64,000 nucleotides of DNA from Liolophura sinensis (GCF_032854445.1 NC_088300.1:3286001-3350000); one strand, 5' to 3'. Positions 48,301 to 60,738 are shown, counted from the first letter of the stretch. Translations and numbers: made by a program. Notes: a model not told the origin generated them from the letters alone.

Positions 48301-51300
48301 AATCAATACATAACAGTTCTATGCACCGCACAACAAAGGAAATCAAAGGGGCCTGATGCCAGATTTGAACCCAGGTGTGATGAAAGATACCTTCATCCCT
48401 GATTCCTATGTTTCGTTTCCTTTCCGGCTTGCACAACAGGGAGACTTCAGCCATAATTACAGCACTGGTACTGTGTCTTAATTACGGTCCAGTTCAGCAA
48501 TTAATCTCAGGTTCACATCACTCACTCCCTACCACTGAATCAATAGCTGCTTAAATCTCTAGTCACCCACAGATCAACCTTATCTATATTGAAACATGGA
48601 ATTAGAATTTATTTCAACCAGCGGTGATGTAAATAGCCTGCAGGATTAAACAGGACTCCTATCCTGACAGCCTATATTTATTTAATCTGTTTGATATAGT
48701 GTAGATGTAACTAGCTGATAATTTATTTATTTATTTATTTGATTGGTGTTTTACGCAAAACCTAAGAATATTTCACTATAACTACGACGGTAGCCAGCAT
48801 AATGGTGAGAGGAAACCTGGCAGAGCCCAGGGGAAACCCACGTCCCATAATAATAAGTCTGATAGCAGGTTGCTATCAGACCTTCCCACGTACAGCCAGA
48901 GAGGAAGCACGCAGATATGTACAATACACAGTGTTTAAATGTGCTTAATAGTTGTACTAACTGCCTGACATATTTGTACTCTAAACCAATGCTGGAAGGA
49001 AACCAGGATGTTTGCCAGGCAAGCCAGTGAAAGCTCACCAGCCTAACCCTGCCATAACATGAATACCAATGTGGGAGGCAGGTGTATGAACTCTTTCCAC
49101 CTCAAAGTAATACAGTGGCAGGAACTTGTTTATTAGCAGCCTTAATTAAAATCACACCTTATATATCTAAAGTCAGTACTTGTACGTAAGTATATATGAT
49201 TTATCTGGCATGAAAAATTAGTGGTTTCAAACACTTTGTTTAAAAGCTATGTGGGCATGTGACTACATGTTAAAGAATTCATGATCTCTTACAACATTGA
49301 TTAATTATTCATACAAAACTCTACGAAAAGATTGAGAGAAAAAGAGAGAAAAAATCAAACACAAAAGAAACTGCAAGATTCAGTCTTCAAAAAGCTGGGG
49401 GGCAGGTGTGGTTTGGCTTGGCAGAGTATTGTTCACAGTGAGGACCTGCTCAATGTGCTGGTTTTAATGAGACAGTGTGTGAAGAGGGAGGGCGCCACAG
49501 GTCTGTAACATGGCAAGTACAAGATTGATTTCCACATGATCTAAGTGTGGCTGTCTGTCAGTGGCACCCAACAGGATGCCCATCGTTTACACCAGCAGGT
49601 TATGGGTAGATTGTATGGAACTGGAAAACGACATTCAGCATGACAATGTAAAAAAAAAAAAATCAATCCTGTTGAAAAAGTCATAATAATGAAGCCATTT
49701 AGCTGTGAATACATGTGTACTGAGAGAATTCTTCATCACAGGCCATTACCAAAAAACAAAGCAGGAATGACTTTGTCTTGTTGCTGTACTCTTTATTTAG
49801 CAGGTACTGACCAACGTTACTTTGAATAATATCTTCAGATGTATTGATTTATCAACATATGTTTGTTGCTTGTTTAAAGTTTCCATCAGTCTTGAGTAAC
49901 CATAGCCTATGCATAGAAAACCATAGTGTATCTATGACACGTGAAAAAGTTTCTCATGCTCAAGGTTTTTGCCTTTTCTATCAGCAGATTTGAGCCTAAC
50001 TTCCTAACTTCCAACCTCAATGTTTACTAACTTGAAAACTTGAACTAAGTACCTTGGCAGAGGAGATTCTTGTGTCAGTGAGAAGCTGGAAACACTGGAG
50101 GTCTGGAGGTTTGTCAGGTAGCTGACAAAGGTCCGTTAATTCACTCTGGGTACTCTACTTTCCTCCAATCATAAACCTAGCTACCATCATATAAGTGACA
50201 AAAAAAAAAATGACATATGAGGAGTGCTCACAAGCCGCCACATATGACCACTAAATAAATTTACCCCACAATCAACAAAACAAACACCTTTCCCAACAAC
50301 ACTGGCAACCACTGTCGCAGCTAAAAATTCTTGAACGCTGTATAAACCAACCAAGTACACAATAAATTTACATGATGGATACACTCTCTACATACTGGTC
50401 TCCCTAAGCACTCACTTCTGTGTTGAATGATGCTGAAGGTGGTTGTGAAGCTTTGTCCTACACATATACTTGATGAAAAAAAAATTGCATCCAGCCCAAG
50501 AATTTAGGAATGGGATTGAGGTCATAATCAGACAATATGATAATCATTCCAAGAAATGAAAGTGACAAAATTCTAGCCTTGGATGTATTGATAAAATCTC
50601 TGAATGCAAGTGATTGATGACAGTTGGTCAAATGTTATTCTGAGGCCTGAGCAATAAGCTGTAAAAATACTGAGTAATGTATACATGCAGCTCTGTACAA
50701 AGGCACAGGGGTCAGGAAAACTTTTAACACACGGCATATGGATTGAAATGGCAAAACTTTGGATGACGCTGAGAGACTCAAACTTTTCCAACAGCTTTGG
50801 TCAATAAGAGCTTCTACTCAGCTAAAGTAAATATGGCTACAAGGCTACAACGGAAGTTGCTCAAGTTTTGGAACCTATCAGTTCAAACCTTTTCACTTCG
50901 TCCTTGAGGTCTATCTATCTTACCCTTCAGCAAAAGAAATGGTGAAATATTTCTTGTCATCCATTCTTTACATTAGACAGGGGTCCCCAGGAGTATTCCT
51001 GTGGGTGGTGCACACTGCCTCTCTCCCAGCAAACAGATGTAATTGAATGTGGAGGTTTGAGGCATCTGCAGAGATTGATTAGAGCTGGGTCAAAACTGAA
51101 GGCCAGCAGGAACATTTGTAGCAAGGCCTATAACTCAGTTGTTTCTGACAACAGACATTATTGAGAATTATGTTGAAGGAGAAAGCTGTAAATCTAGACT
51201 ATCAGTAGAATCATAAGTGATTTGGAGCACCTAATCAGGCCAGGGCTCAGTGGTACTAGAGGGCAATCAAGGTTGTTCTTCACAGTACCCTGTGCTCTAT

Positions 51301-54300
51301 TCAGATCTGTCCTTCACTGATAACAGAAGCCATAAACAGACAATTTTTATGATCTTGGTTGTCTATTTTTAGCTAATAATCCAAAGGAAATCAAGTCATG
51401 GTCAGTTGACTCAAAGCAATAAAGCTTTACTGTTGTGGTAAGTTTGTGATTTCTAAAATATGAAGAGTTTTTAATAGGAAAAGAATACACCATGTTAACA
51501 GATACATACATTGTACATGTCAATATCCCTAAAAAGATCAGCTAAATACAAGTATGCCATTACTCTCATGAGAGGCACATGTGAATTAGAGGTGTCAGAA
51601 GTCACAAGTAAAATTATGATATGACAGGAAATAAATAAAAATGAAACCATTAACAATTGAGTAATGACATGATGACAAGTATGCGGCACATGCAAGTCTA
51701 AAACTATGTCAGACTTAAATAAAATGGCATCTTATGAAAACACTCATCTCTTCACAACACACATCAAAGTTTTCAAATCTGTACATTACTGATCCAAGAA
51801 GGCTTAAGGTATTGTTTTTTTAGGCATTTGGACACACAAATTACACAGAAAAAATATGTTGTCTAAAATGCCACTGTATTCTGATACATTTTTGTCTTAC
51901 TCAAAGTTGTAAAAATATGAATTGAACAGTTTTAAAATGTCTTATTTATCTAATTATTTATTATTGAGGTTTTGATTAAGGTTAATCCACAAAAATCAAT
52001 CCTAATTTAAAAAGAGAGAAACATAGTCACAGCCTCCCCCCCCCCCCCCCCCCCACCCCCAGCTTCACCAAGATTAATACTATACTCCACTGAGTAACAC
52101 TTCAATGGAAAAAAAATAAAAACAGCAGTTCGACGGTTTTGTGCAAAATGAAAAGAACAGAAGAACGTTCAAAAGTCTTGGAATTATGTAAAAAGCTACT
52201 TGAACCGGATCCCTATAGAATTCAATTATTGATCTCAGAACTCTCTGCAACAGTTTGCCTCAACATCAAATCACAGGAAAGGTTTATTCCTGTCTTAAAT
52301 TACTATTTTATTGAGGGTCTTTTTTTGCATCATGGATATGGTCTTATACGTGTACTTGAATGCTTAAGGTGTATATTCTACTTTTTTCTTAAATGAAATA
52401 ATGAGTGTGGGAAGAAAAGGCATATGAAGTCTAAGCTAAATGGTCACTTGTCCAGCAGCCCTGTATCTGCAAAGATCAGAACTCACGGCATTCAGTTCTC
52501 AAGCTAGTGAATGAAGCAAAATCCCAAAGAAGCTATTACCATTTTAATAGGCTGGCCAAAGAAAAAGGGGGATTGACTCTGACAGTTGCAAGATTACCTG
52601 AAGCTCAGAAAACTGTATAAGTGTGACAATAAAATTGATCTTTCGCTCCATGTGCCAGGAAGGGCTTGGTGTGGTTTTAAATCCTTTGTGCCTCAAATGT
52701 TCTTGTGACCTGAACACTGACTTAACAAGACCTTTTGACCTCAATGTGAAGAAGATTGGTATGTTTACCACAGACACGCTAGATTAAAGTGAATCAGAGT
52801 GACCACGGCTTTAAATGACCAGTAGTAAGATGGACTGAACTTGATAAAAGACATGGTAGCTGTAATTGTGTTATAGTCAGCTCTCTTTGGCCACAAATGC
52901 AGTCTAAAACTCACCAGGGCAATCATAGGATATCTGAACCTGAGCATGCAGGTATCTAGAGTGATATTTGCAATAAGAGTCACAGACTCCTGTTATAGCC
53001 TAACATCAACACCAACCCACTAAGTGTATGAAGTCTACAAGGGCAAACTGTTCTGTTTACACACAATACACACCTTCTTCTTTCTCTATAAAATAGCATG
53101 TTAATTAAGACAAATGTCCAAAAGGTATGTGCAATATATTAGCTTGCTTCAACAGTGTCTGACGTATATTAAGAACAGTGTAGTGCGGTATTGTTTTCCT
53201 TCTCCTTCACGTTCAGCTTTATACAGCCCTCTAGTGTCAAAATGAACTAGCTTGTACAGTGTCATATAATCTCCATTTGAAGAAAAACCGGCTCAATCTA
53301 GGACAGATCAACTTACACAAATTTGTCAATCAATACTTAAACCAAAAATAAATGAAGTGTATAGGATTTAGTCCGGAAACTAATGTTCCTGGCATAAAAG
53401 GCCATCTATTACATAAAACAAGTCTTTAAATAACTTGTACACTTCACTATAAAGAAGCTTTGGGAATTCAGCCATTTTCATCTGAAGGGCACTTTCAAGT
53501 GGTACAGCAAAGACTGGCACCAAACCTTAATTGAAAACCAATAACTTTCTGGTAACACATTACTGTATTATGTATATCACTTAATGAGATAAAACATTTC
53601 CTATTCGTTACACCAGATTCCAGGTGCAGTTGGTCCCAAGGGCCTGGAAATAGTGCATTCTTAATTTCTATCAGCAAACTTTACCATAAATTTACATTTA
53701 ATTTACTAACTTTTATTCTACAGAGCATTAACACTAGATCTACGTGTAGACATACACATAGTTATGTACTCATCTATACTTTTGGGTGCCTCTGCAGCCT
53801 AGGTAGTTAGCGTACCAATGTGATCGCTGTGAGTTAAGTCCAGCTTATGCTGGCTCCCCCTCCCACCACCATCAAATGGTTACATTTACACTTTCCCCAC
53901 CTTCCATACAACCAAATACACACTTTTCCCACCCCTCCTACAACCACATACACTTTCCCACCTTCCATACACACTTTTCCCACCCATCCTACGACAACAT
54001 CCACAGTTTCCCACCTTCCATAAAACCACATCCACACTTTCCCACCTTCCATACAACCATATTTCCCCCACTTTCCCACCTTCCATACAACCATATTTCC
54101 CCCACTTTCCATACAACCACACTCATGCTTTTACCACCTTCCAGACAACCCCATACACACTTTCCCCATCTTCTAGACAACCACATATTTAGTCACCTTC
54201 CAGACAATCACATTTACGCGTATACATGTACTGTACATGCAGAGACAAATGAACATTATCAGCCTATTGGCTACTTGCCAATGACAATAGTAAATAGTGT

Positions 54301-57256
54301 ATAGCCTAGTTGAGAATAATAATAATGATTGCCCAATCTGTAACAGGAAAGGTCAGGCCCGTCAGTGGTTGAGTAACTTTAGGTATATTCTATAGGCTGT
54401 GGGTAGGGGAAGAGTCCCAAAGCTCCTGTCTCTATAATGTCCATTACTGTCCATGGCTTAAGGATTTTCATGATAGCTGACTTGTGTTTCACGTAATGCT
54501 GTATATCAGCTAGCCAGCTACAAGCTACATGATGTTTTATTCTCCATGAAAAGCCCAAACTGAGCAAATCCACTGTCAAAGCATTATCCTTGGTGACAGC
54601 TGTTTACAACATACCTCTCATGACTAGATGTGAAACTATGTGTGTGTATGATCGGCTCTACTGGCGACCATGTGTACAAGCACTGGGTTTAGGAGAGATG
54701 GGGTATTTCTTGCTACACAAGCTTGTCATGTATCAGCAGAAACCAAGCCTTATTGGCTACAATTTGCCAAGATCCTAGGGGTGCCGACAAAAAATTTGGT
54801 GGAAGAACACCGATCTGCAATTAAGGTGTTATGGTTGCCTTGTCTATTGCAAGCCTGCTGATCAATCTACTGCCTATAAAAACACACAGGGACAATAAAT
54901 CATTGTTAAATTCCAATACGCTCAGCCAGATGGATCTAAAAGCATTTTCTTCCACCCACGCTTTCATTCAAGTTTAGATCCATTCATAGTTGTCTCTTGG
55001 CGACAAACCGAAAACAAAATAAGAACGTACATTTATACAAATGAACTATTCTCCTTTCATTAGTCTCATCTTAGTTCACACCTAGTTTACATCTGTCATG
55101 AGAGATATACTAACAATACCATGCTGGCATTGGAGGAAACACTAAAATCTACAGGAATCATATTAACAAAACCTCCACTTGTTGGCTGGGATCAAGGCAA
55201 CGCCAACAACATACTTATTAAGATACAAATACAACAAAAAGTTAAATTACACTAGTAATTGAGAATAATATCTTAACGGATCAGCGTCCACATTTAGGTA
55301 TTTGGAAATATTATAAAGACTGGAATCTGTTTATATAATTATCAAAATGACTCAGAAGAAACAACACACTAAATTAATTTAATGCCGTAAAACAAAAGAT
55401 TTACCGCCATGGCCAATAGATTTACAACGCTGTTCGGTGGCCCGGCAGTGTCATGGATGGTCTACCACAGGTTAGGTTAAACGGGCGCTGAAGAGCGCAA
55501 TGTCAGATATGCCCTGCTTGTCAAAAAATTCTTTCTTCCAGTGCTATGAATAGACATTTTCATGGGCACCAAATCATCAAAGGACTTGAAGAAACTCACA
55601 CTATGTCCTTCACTAATGCCTTCTCACAATTGTACATGCAACAATAAACCATTTTCTTGAGAAATTTGAGGCTGTTGGTTGATTTTCTACTATTGAACTA
55701 TATAACACTTATTTTGGAGATGATCAAGTTTTGGTGAATAAGCATAAAATTAGCCTCAATACCCCTGAACACTTTGAGCATCTCATTTTTCAGATTTATG
55801 TACACTGTTTTTAAAAGTTTTGTTATATTCCAGTGCAACAAATTATCTAATTATAAATAAATAACAAATCAGGGCACTAATTCTTGAAGTGGGTCCACAA
55901 ACTGAACTAAATCCAAGACTCATGAGCACAGCCAACATTTAGGTTAGGGCGGGATCGTGCAGCTAAGCACATGATTAAAAACTTACGATTAGGCAAATCC
56001 TGTATCAAACAGTTGATTCCTGTCAAAGTACTATTTCTTGTCCCTGTCCTGCAGATTATTTCTAGGCTTGCTACATCTTTTTGGGGGCAAATTTCACGCC
56101 CTTTTTAGTACAGCTTTTAAAATGAGGCTTGCATTCATTCTCTGACAGAAGGAAATTAGTGACAAAACCAAAATTAAAAGGAAAAAAAAAAAAAAAACAC
56201 AGCTCTTACTCGCCATAAACAATTTTTTTTTGTAGCCCTTCCTGTTCAAAAACGCAGCATTTTTGTATTAATACTGGGCTATTTGCCAGGAAAATAAAAA
56301 TTATCTGTTTGATGCCAGCAGGAGTTAAAAACTTATCTTTTCTCAAATTTGAGCGTATTTGTCACTTGTTTCCATTTGTCAGAAGATATCACATGTACAT
56401 GTAGCTATAGCAGCTTGATAGGCCAATTCCCAACTTCACTAAGTCATAACTTTGCTTTGCTGGCAAAACATCATGTATGAATCCTACATATATACAAGAC
56501 TGAACAGCTAGCAGACATGCATTAGTACAGGATGCAGTATGAACACCTAGAATCACCTCTCTATCTCACATTTTCTCCATATCCAGTGGATTAAGGTATC
56601 ACCTGTGCTTTTCTATACAGGCCTATGCACTGGGCCAGCCAAATTTGGTATAAACTGAGGCACCCAGACTTCATATTCTGGACAGATTTAAACACATACT
56701 GTACTTCCTGATTTAAAACTTAATCTTTTTGATTGACCATTCAACCCTAATCCTTCTGATGACATAATAGGTAACATAGAAGACAAGAAACAATTAATTT
56801 GGAGAATTATCTAACCTATAAAAGAAGTTCCCCAGGGAAGTACTATACTTGTACAAGATTTGCAACACAAACACGTGACAAGTAAGGTAACACAAACCTC
56901 AAAGACTGGAGCATCTTTGATGTTGACAGCTGATTCATGTCCCTGTATGAAGTTCCAGGTTTAACTAATTATACGAACATCCCTAGATAAAATCCTAATT
57001 GTCACCCTGTTCAGACTGGACTTCACAAGAAACTGTTAGAATCTACATGGAGCTCTCGGTAATCACATTGGAGGGATTATAAAGACATGTATGTAAATTA
57101 AACTGTATAGAAATTCAGCCAAATGTAGCCTGTGATATTCTGATATTTACATAAACAGTATACATTCAATATTCTGATATTTACATAACAGTAAAAGACA
57201 ATGTCAGAGCTTACCTCTTCCAATAGTCCCACCATCCTCCTGGTGCTCTCCAAAGA
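42255..57256 (-). CDS. SNAP25: SNAP-25 family t-SNARE, at least 7 exons with two alternative exon pairs
   Basis: SNAP-25 supplies two Q-SNARE helices to the exocytic SNARE complex with syntaxin and VAMP at the plasma membrane. Exons in gene order: 57256-57215 ([14 protein letters not shown]); 47760-47712 ([16 protein letters not shown]) or alternative 47108-47060; 45263-45146 ([16 protein letters not shown] to [12 protein letters not shown], the palmitoylation cluster). Then 44833-44699 (linker, [12 protein letters not shown] to SGGYITR) and 44533-44389 ([15 protein letters not shown] to [18 protein letters not shown], second SNARE motif). The terminal exon is 42750-42682 or 42320-42255. Every internal phase agrees. 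Exon boundaries match vertebrate SNAP25. The first coding exon is not secure (candidate 57718-57686). Whether it is closer to SNAP25 or SNAP23 cannot be decided by eye, since invertebrates usually have one such gene. Confidence 0.96.
42413..42418 (-). terminator. SNAP25: AATAAA poly(A) signal for the proximal SNAP25 terminal exon
   Basis: Minus-strand AATAAA, 264 bases after the proximal stop and about 93 bases before the distal exon's first base, placed as needed for an alternative last exon. Confidence 0.55.
42682..42750 (-). CDS. SNAP25: SNAP25 proximal alternative terminal exon
   Basis: After acceptor GCCTTTTGCAG, phase 0, it encodes the 22-residue end [20 protein letters not shown] plus KN, then TGA. 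It keeps the heptad pattern and the RI..AN..A..IL residues of the canonical exon but differs at about half the positions. It lies 361 bases upstream of the distal exon in gene direction and has its own AATAAA. Confidence 0.9.
   Translation of the reverse strand, partial: TLSNQNRIEGANKQADRILRKN
45936..45984 (-). mobile_element. 49-bp SINE-B tail inserted with target-site duplication
   Basis: Only the 3' end of SINE-B is present (plus strand GTGCTTGGGGTTTAACGTCG ... CAGTCATATGACGA). The exact duplication CACAATAGGGA lies at 45925-45935 and 45985-45995. It is an extremely 5'-truncated retroposition in a SNAP25 intron. Confidence 0.85.
47060..47108 (-). CDS. SNAP25: SNAP25 alternative exon 4b
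   Basis: 49 bases between GTTGCTGCACAG and GGTAAGG encode [16 protein letters not shown] plus one base, phase 0 in and phase 1 out, exactly as the canonical exon. DEQG with the zero-layer Gln is kept; upstream core positions change (R-T-L-V-M-L to K-I-I-V-F-V). Both splice sites are intact and there is no stop. Confidence 0.85.
47712..47760 (-). CDS. SNAP25: SNAP25 canonical exon 4a
   Basis: 49 bases encoding [16 protein letters not shown] plus one base; human SNAP-25 reads [16 protein letters not shown]. Acceptor ATTGCACAG, donor GGAG/GTAAGA. Confidence 0.95.
48726..48905 (-). repeat. SINE-A, head-truncated copy in a SNAP25 intron
   Basis: (TTTA)n tail start then TTTGATTGGTGTTTTACGCA, central block with CTGGCAGAGCCCAGGGGAAA, and part of the body to AGAGGAAGCACGC. 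A 20-base local duplication near TAAGTCTGATAGCAGGTTGC interrupts it. Confidence 0.85.
50120..50200 (+). repeat. SINE-A-like right-end fragment
   Basis: TCTACTTTCCTCCAATCATA ... CATCATATAAGTGAC follows the order of the plus-strand SINE-A right half; strongly diverged. Confidence 0.4.
50738..51242 (+). repeat. Unclassified dispersed repeat C, copy 2
   Basis: Same order and orientation as 14965-15452; it differs by several short indels in the left half and only a handful of substitutions in the right half. In the long SNAP25 intron before exon 4a. Confidence 0.8.
52037..52061 (+). repeat. Poly-C tract
   Basis: A run of about 18 C followed by A and five C in a SNAP25 intron; its length is likely unreliable in any assembly. 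The surrounding 51243-53790 shows no exon or element I can support. Confidence 0.85.
53795..53866 (+). repeat. SINE-A head fragment
   Basis: CAGCCTAGGTAGTTAGCGTA, then GTGATCGCTGTGAGTTAAGT and AGCTTATGCTGGCTCC: only the tRNA-like head and the start of the body. Confidence 0.7.
53870..54200. repeat. Pyrimidine-rich tandem repeat (CACCTTCCATACAACCAC)n
   Basis: Irregular units of about 20-26 bp, abutting the SINE-A head fragment. The overlapping open frames reflect the composition bias. From 54201 to 57214 there is no exon I can support. Confidence 0.85.
57215..57256 (-). CDS. SNAP25: SNAP25 exon 3
   Basis: 42 bases, phase 0-0, [14 protein letters not shown] after TGTTTCAG; the family hallmark at the start of the first SNARE motif. 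Confidence 0.95.
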
Positions 57257-57685
57257 CTGAAACACAAACAAAACATTCCTGTCAGTACAAGAGATCATAC
57301 AACTACTGTGGCTTGTTGAATCTTGTAATAGATAGTTGTACACAATGGACTGTACCAATTTCTTGGCGGAAAATCATGAACAAATTTCTTCATCGTTTTT
57401 ATTTTTTTCACAAAAGGTGGCAGTCAAAAAACCTGTATGAACAAACTTGCAATTTAAATAAATGACACATTCATCACACCAGAAGGAACAATAACTCAAT
57501 TTTAAAAGTGAAAGCCATCTAAGAAGTTTTCAACTTTTATCTGTTTGAATATCTGCCAGATGTTTCAACCCTGTGTGGCTGAAGCAATAAAGGAACAAGA
57601 ACAGTGTGGGATGGATTGACCCAAGTGAGGGCAATATGCAGGTTGTAATCCACGTGAAGTACAGCAAAAAGAGACTACATCTAAC

Positions 57686-57718
57686 CTCCGTGATCATTTG
57701 TTTCTCATCATTTTCCCA
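57686..57718 (-). CDS. SNAP25: Candidate SNAP25 exon 2 (end only)
   Basis: A phase-0 open stretch ends ...ENDEKQMITE at GAG/GTTAGA, where vertebrate exon 2 ends ...RRADQLADE. The acceptor TTGATCAG at its left is weak. The frame stays open to an ATG in a common ACATGTACATG repeat motif, so the true start is unknown. Confidence 0.35.
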
Positions 57719-57847
57719 CTGATCAATACCAGGAATGTATTCTAGCATGTACATGTATACTTTATAACTACAAGCTACATGTATACAATGCAACTCTAGG
57801 ACGATACACTAAAACATAAGCAGCTGTGGCCAAAAATTGATCCAAAT

Positions 57848-58549
57848 ATGCAAGGAACCTTTTACCAGCAACAAGAACATGAGCTCATCTTATGTATAAC
57901 CTACAATGACAAGCAACATGAACATGAGCTCATCTTATGTATAACCTTCTACAATGACAAGCAACATGAACATGAGCTCATCTTATGTATAACCTACAAT
58001 GACAAGCAACATGAACATGAACTCATCTTATGTATAACCTTCTACAATGACAAGCAACATGAACATGAGCTCATCTTATGTATAACCTTCTACAATGACA
58101 AGCAACAAGAACATGAGCTCATCTTATGTATAACCTTCTACAATGACAAGCAACATGAACATGAGCTCATCTTATGTATAACCTTCTACAATTACAAGCA
58201 ACATGAACATGAGCTCATCTTATGTATAACCTTCTACAATGACAAGCAACATGAACATGAGCTCATCTTATGTATAACCTACAATGACAAGCAACATGAA
58301 CACGAGCTCGTCTTATGTATAACCTTCTACAATTACAAGCAACATGAACACGAGCTCATCTTATGTATAACCTTCTACAATGACAAGCAACATGAACATG
58401 AGCTCATCTTATGTATAACCTACAATGACAAGCAACATGAACACGAGCTCATCTTATGTATAACCTTCTACAATTACAAGCAACATGAACATGAGCTCAT
58501 TTCACATATAACCTTCCACAAGCACAAGCATCATGAGCTCATTTGCTAG
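57848..58549. repeat. 45/48-bp minisatellite, about 15 units
   Basis: Units around AACATGAGCTCATCTTATGT, with a 3-base difference (TTC present or absent before TACAATGAC) giving 45 or 48 bp. The 233-codon frame through it is a by-product of unit length divisible by 3. Confidence 0.95.
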
Positions 58550-58573
58550 TATAACCTGAATGAGCAACATGGA

Positions 58574-58803
58574 TTTTTTTTTTTTTTTGATTGGTGTTTT
58601 ACGCCGTACTCAAGGATATTTCACTTATACGACGGAGGCCAGCATTATGGTGGGTGGAAACCGGGCAGAGCCCGGTGGAAACCCACGACCACGAGAGGAA
58701 GCCAGCATGAGCTGGTCTTGAACTCACAGCGACCGCATTGGTGAGAGGCTTCTGGGTCACTACGCTGTGCTAGCGCGCTAACCGACTGAGCCACGGAGGC
58801 CCC
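58574..58803 (-). mobile_element. SINE-A, young, with 11-bp target-site duplication
   Basis: Poly-T start (A-tail on the element strand), GATTGGTGTTTTACGCCGTA through the central block to CCACGGAGGCCCC. The body has an internal deletion between the central block and GAGAGGAAGCCAG. Exact duplication AGCAACATGGA at 58563-58573 and 58804-58814, inside the end of the 45/48-bp array. Confidence 0.92.
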
Positions 58804-58814
58804 AGCAACATGGA

Positions 58815-60350
58815 CATGAGCAGACTTCATGCATTACCTTTAAATTATAAGCAACATGAACATGACCTCAATTCCTGTATAACCCACAAAGACATAAAAT
58901 TTTTCAAACCCCAAATACCGATCTGTTTCCAATTAATGTGAACATTTTTCCATAATTTCAGTACCAAAAATTTCATATGCATACATGTTATTTGCTTGTT
59001 TTAATCTAATTGCTATGGTATAGGCTTTAGGGTACTAGCCTGATATAAGGTTTCAAGGCTAAGGGACGACACTGTTGCCCAAGGGAGACAAACATCAAGG
59101 CCTTCTGAATAAACACAACTTATATCCAATTTATTTATTGACATGTCAAATTGGTCTGTTTACTGGAGTCATAATTACTGGTTATCAAAATGGACCATCT
59201 TAATCATATTTCTATCAGGTCTATTTTGAAATCATTCTGAAGGTGCGATTTCAGTAATGTAGCCTTCTCCTACACTTGACATTTGCTCTGTAGATGACTG
59301 CAGTGAATAACAACTGACCTCGAGTAATACCCTCAACCTGTAGCAACACTGACAGTGATAAGTGTATATAATACTAGAATTCCACATTCTTTTGTATTAT
59401 TTCAATCACAGGCATAGTTACTTGGTATGTTATGCCTAGTGCATTGTTTCCATTGGGCTTCTTACAACAGTAAACATGGAAGCCTTCAGCTAGGATGCTA
59501 CAATTTAAAGGCAGTATGCTAACTGTGACTACTCAAGTCCTACATGTATACCTGTGATAAAAGTTACAAATATTTATTGTGTTGTACATTGTACAACACA
59601 GGATGACAAAATGTCCCATACATGCATCTCTTTGCAAGATCACTGTAGACTAATAAAACCCATGATTCCGATGTGTCTTTCTGACACATTTTTGTATGTC
59701 TACACATAAAACCACTTACCAGAAGGTCACACAAGTTTGTACGCTTTCCATTTAAGTATAAACACGTCATTGGACTGGGAGAGCCAAGACAAGACAACAA
59801 AATGCCCATGGTCCTCTTCGGTATATATCTGTTACTTAAAATGTAACAGAATGAATGATACCAAGGTTCATGTATAAGACAAGGGTTATTCAACTTAGCT
59901 CATTCAAAATACCCCCCCAAAAAACAACACACTTTCAGTATAAGTAAAACAGAAATCTTAGACCAGCAAAAAAATTCACAGTTTTGTCAGCTTCATACCA
60001 AAGTTCTAACCAAAAAACAATAATTCTACCCTGCTCTTAGTCCCGGGCAGTGTTCAAATATACATACTAAAAAGAGATGACCTTTCAAAGAACACTGAAT
60101 GTGTCACACAACACACCAGCTGGTACAATTACCTCCCCAAATAAAATCATTCTATGAGGTTTATGTCTACAAAAAAAACAGTTTGATTTTATTGGTTAGA
60201 TTTGCCTTTTACGGGTTATATAAAGGAGAACTATAGAGATTTCCTACAGTGATAAAAGTGTTAATTATTTCGCACAGTTTATAGACATTGCTTTTGTTTT
60301 TACATTTTTGAAGTTTTACACCAAGACGCTATGACGTGGAAAGCAAAAAC
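58815..60350. other. No gene recognised upstream of SNAP25 exons
   Basis: A pyrimidine tract and CTCCCAG followed by a 48-base segment and GTAAGTGG on the minus strand (about 59720-59790) look like an exon bounded by splice sites; its reading (MTCLYLNGKRTNLCDLL) matches nothing I know. It might be a 5' exon of SNAP25 or chance. Confidence 0.25.
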
Positions 60351-60373
60351 ATTTGTTTTATGACGTTCCAATC

Positions 60374-60738
60374 TGAAACGTTACGTTAGGTATGACGTTA
60401 CAGTACATGACGTAAACCCTTACATTCCTATGTCGCACAACCATAAGACACAATGTGACACACACTGAAACGTTACGTTAGGTATGATGTTACAGTACAC
60501 GACGTAAACCCTTACATTCCTATGTCGCACAACCATAAGACACAATGTGACACACACTGAAACGTTACGTTAGGTATGATGTTACAGTACATGACGTAAA
60601 CCCTTACATTCCTATGTCGCACAACCATAAGACACAACGTGACACGCACTGAAACGTTACGTTAGGTATGATGTTACAGTACATGATGTAAACCCTTACA
60701 TTCCTATGTCGCACAACCATAAGACACAACGTGATACA
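60374..60738. repeat. 92-bp tandem repeat, 4 units, rich in TGACGT motifs
   Basis: Units start ACGTTACGTTAGGTATGA at 60378, 60470, 60562 and 60654, exactly 92 apart. The first unit holds TGACGTTA and TGACGTAA; later units keep one and mutate the other (TGATGTTA). More TGACGT cores flank the array near 60331, 60361 and 60750. Confidence 0.93.

Noticed and set aside
52139-52396. 85-codon plus frame with [19 protein letters not shown]
   Set aside because: Looks protein-like at first, but it has no recognisable family, sits antisense in a SNAP25 intron and ends in low-complexity FYFFLK.
53834-54304. Frames of 65-142 codons rich in His/Pro/Thr or Trp/Gly/Lys
   Set aside because: Compositional result of the pyrimidine-rich tandem repeat.
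56905-56950. Possible extra SNAP25 exon ([15 protein letters not shown] on the minus strand)
   Set aside because: Bounded by AG and GT and open for 45 bases, but it resembles no SNAP-25 segment and the donor is weak.
57848-58549. 233-codon frame with EHELILCIT repeats
   Set aside because: By-product of the 45/48-bp array; no signal peptide, domain or gene context.
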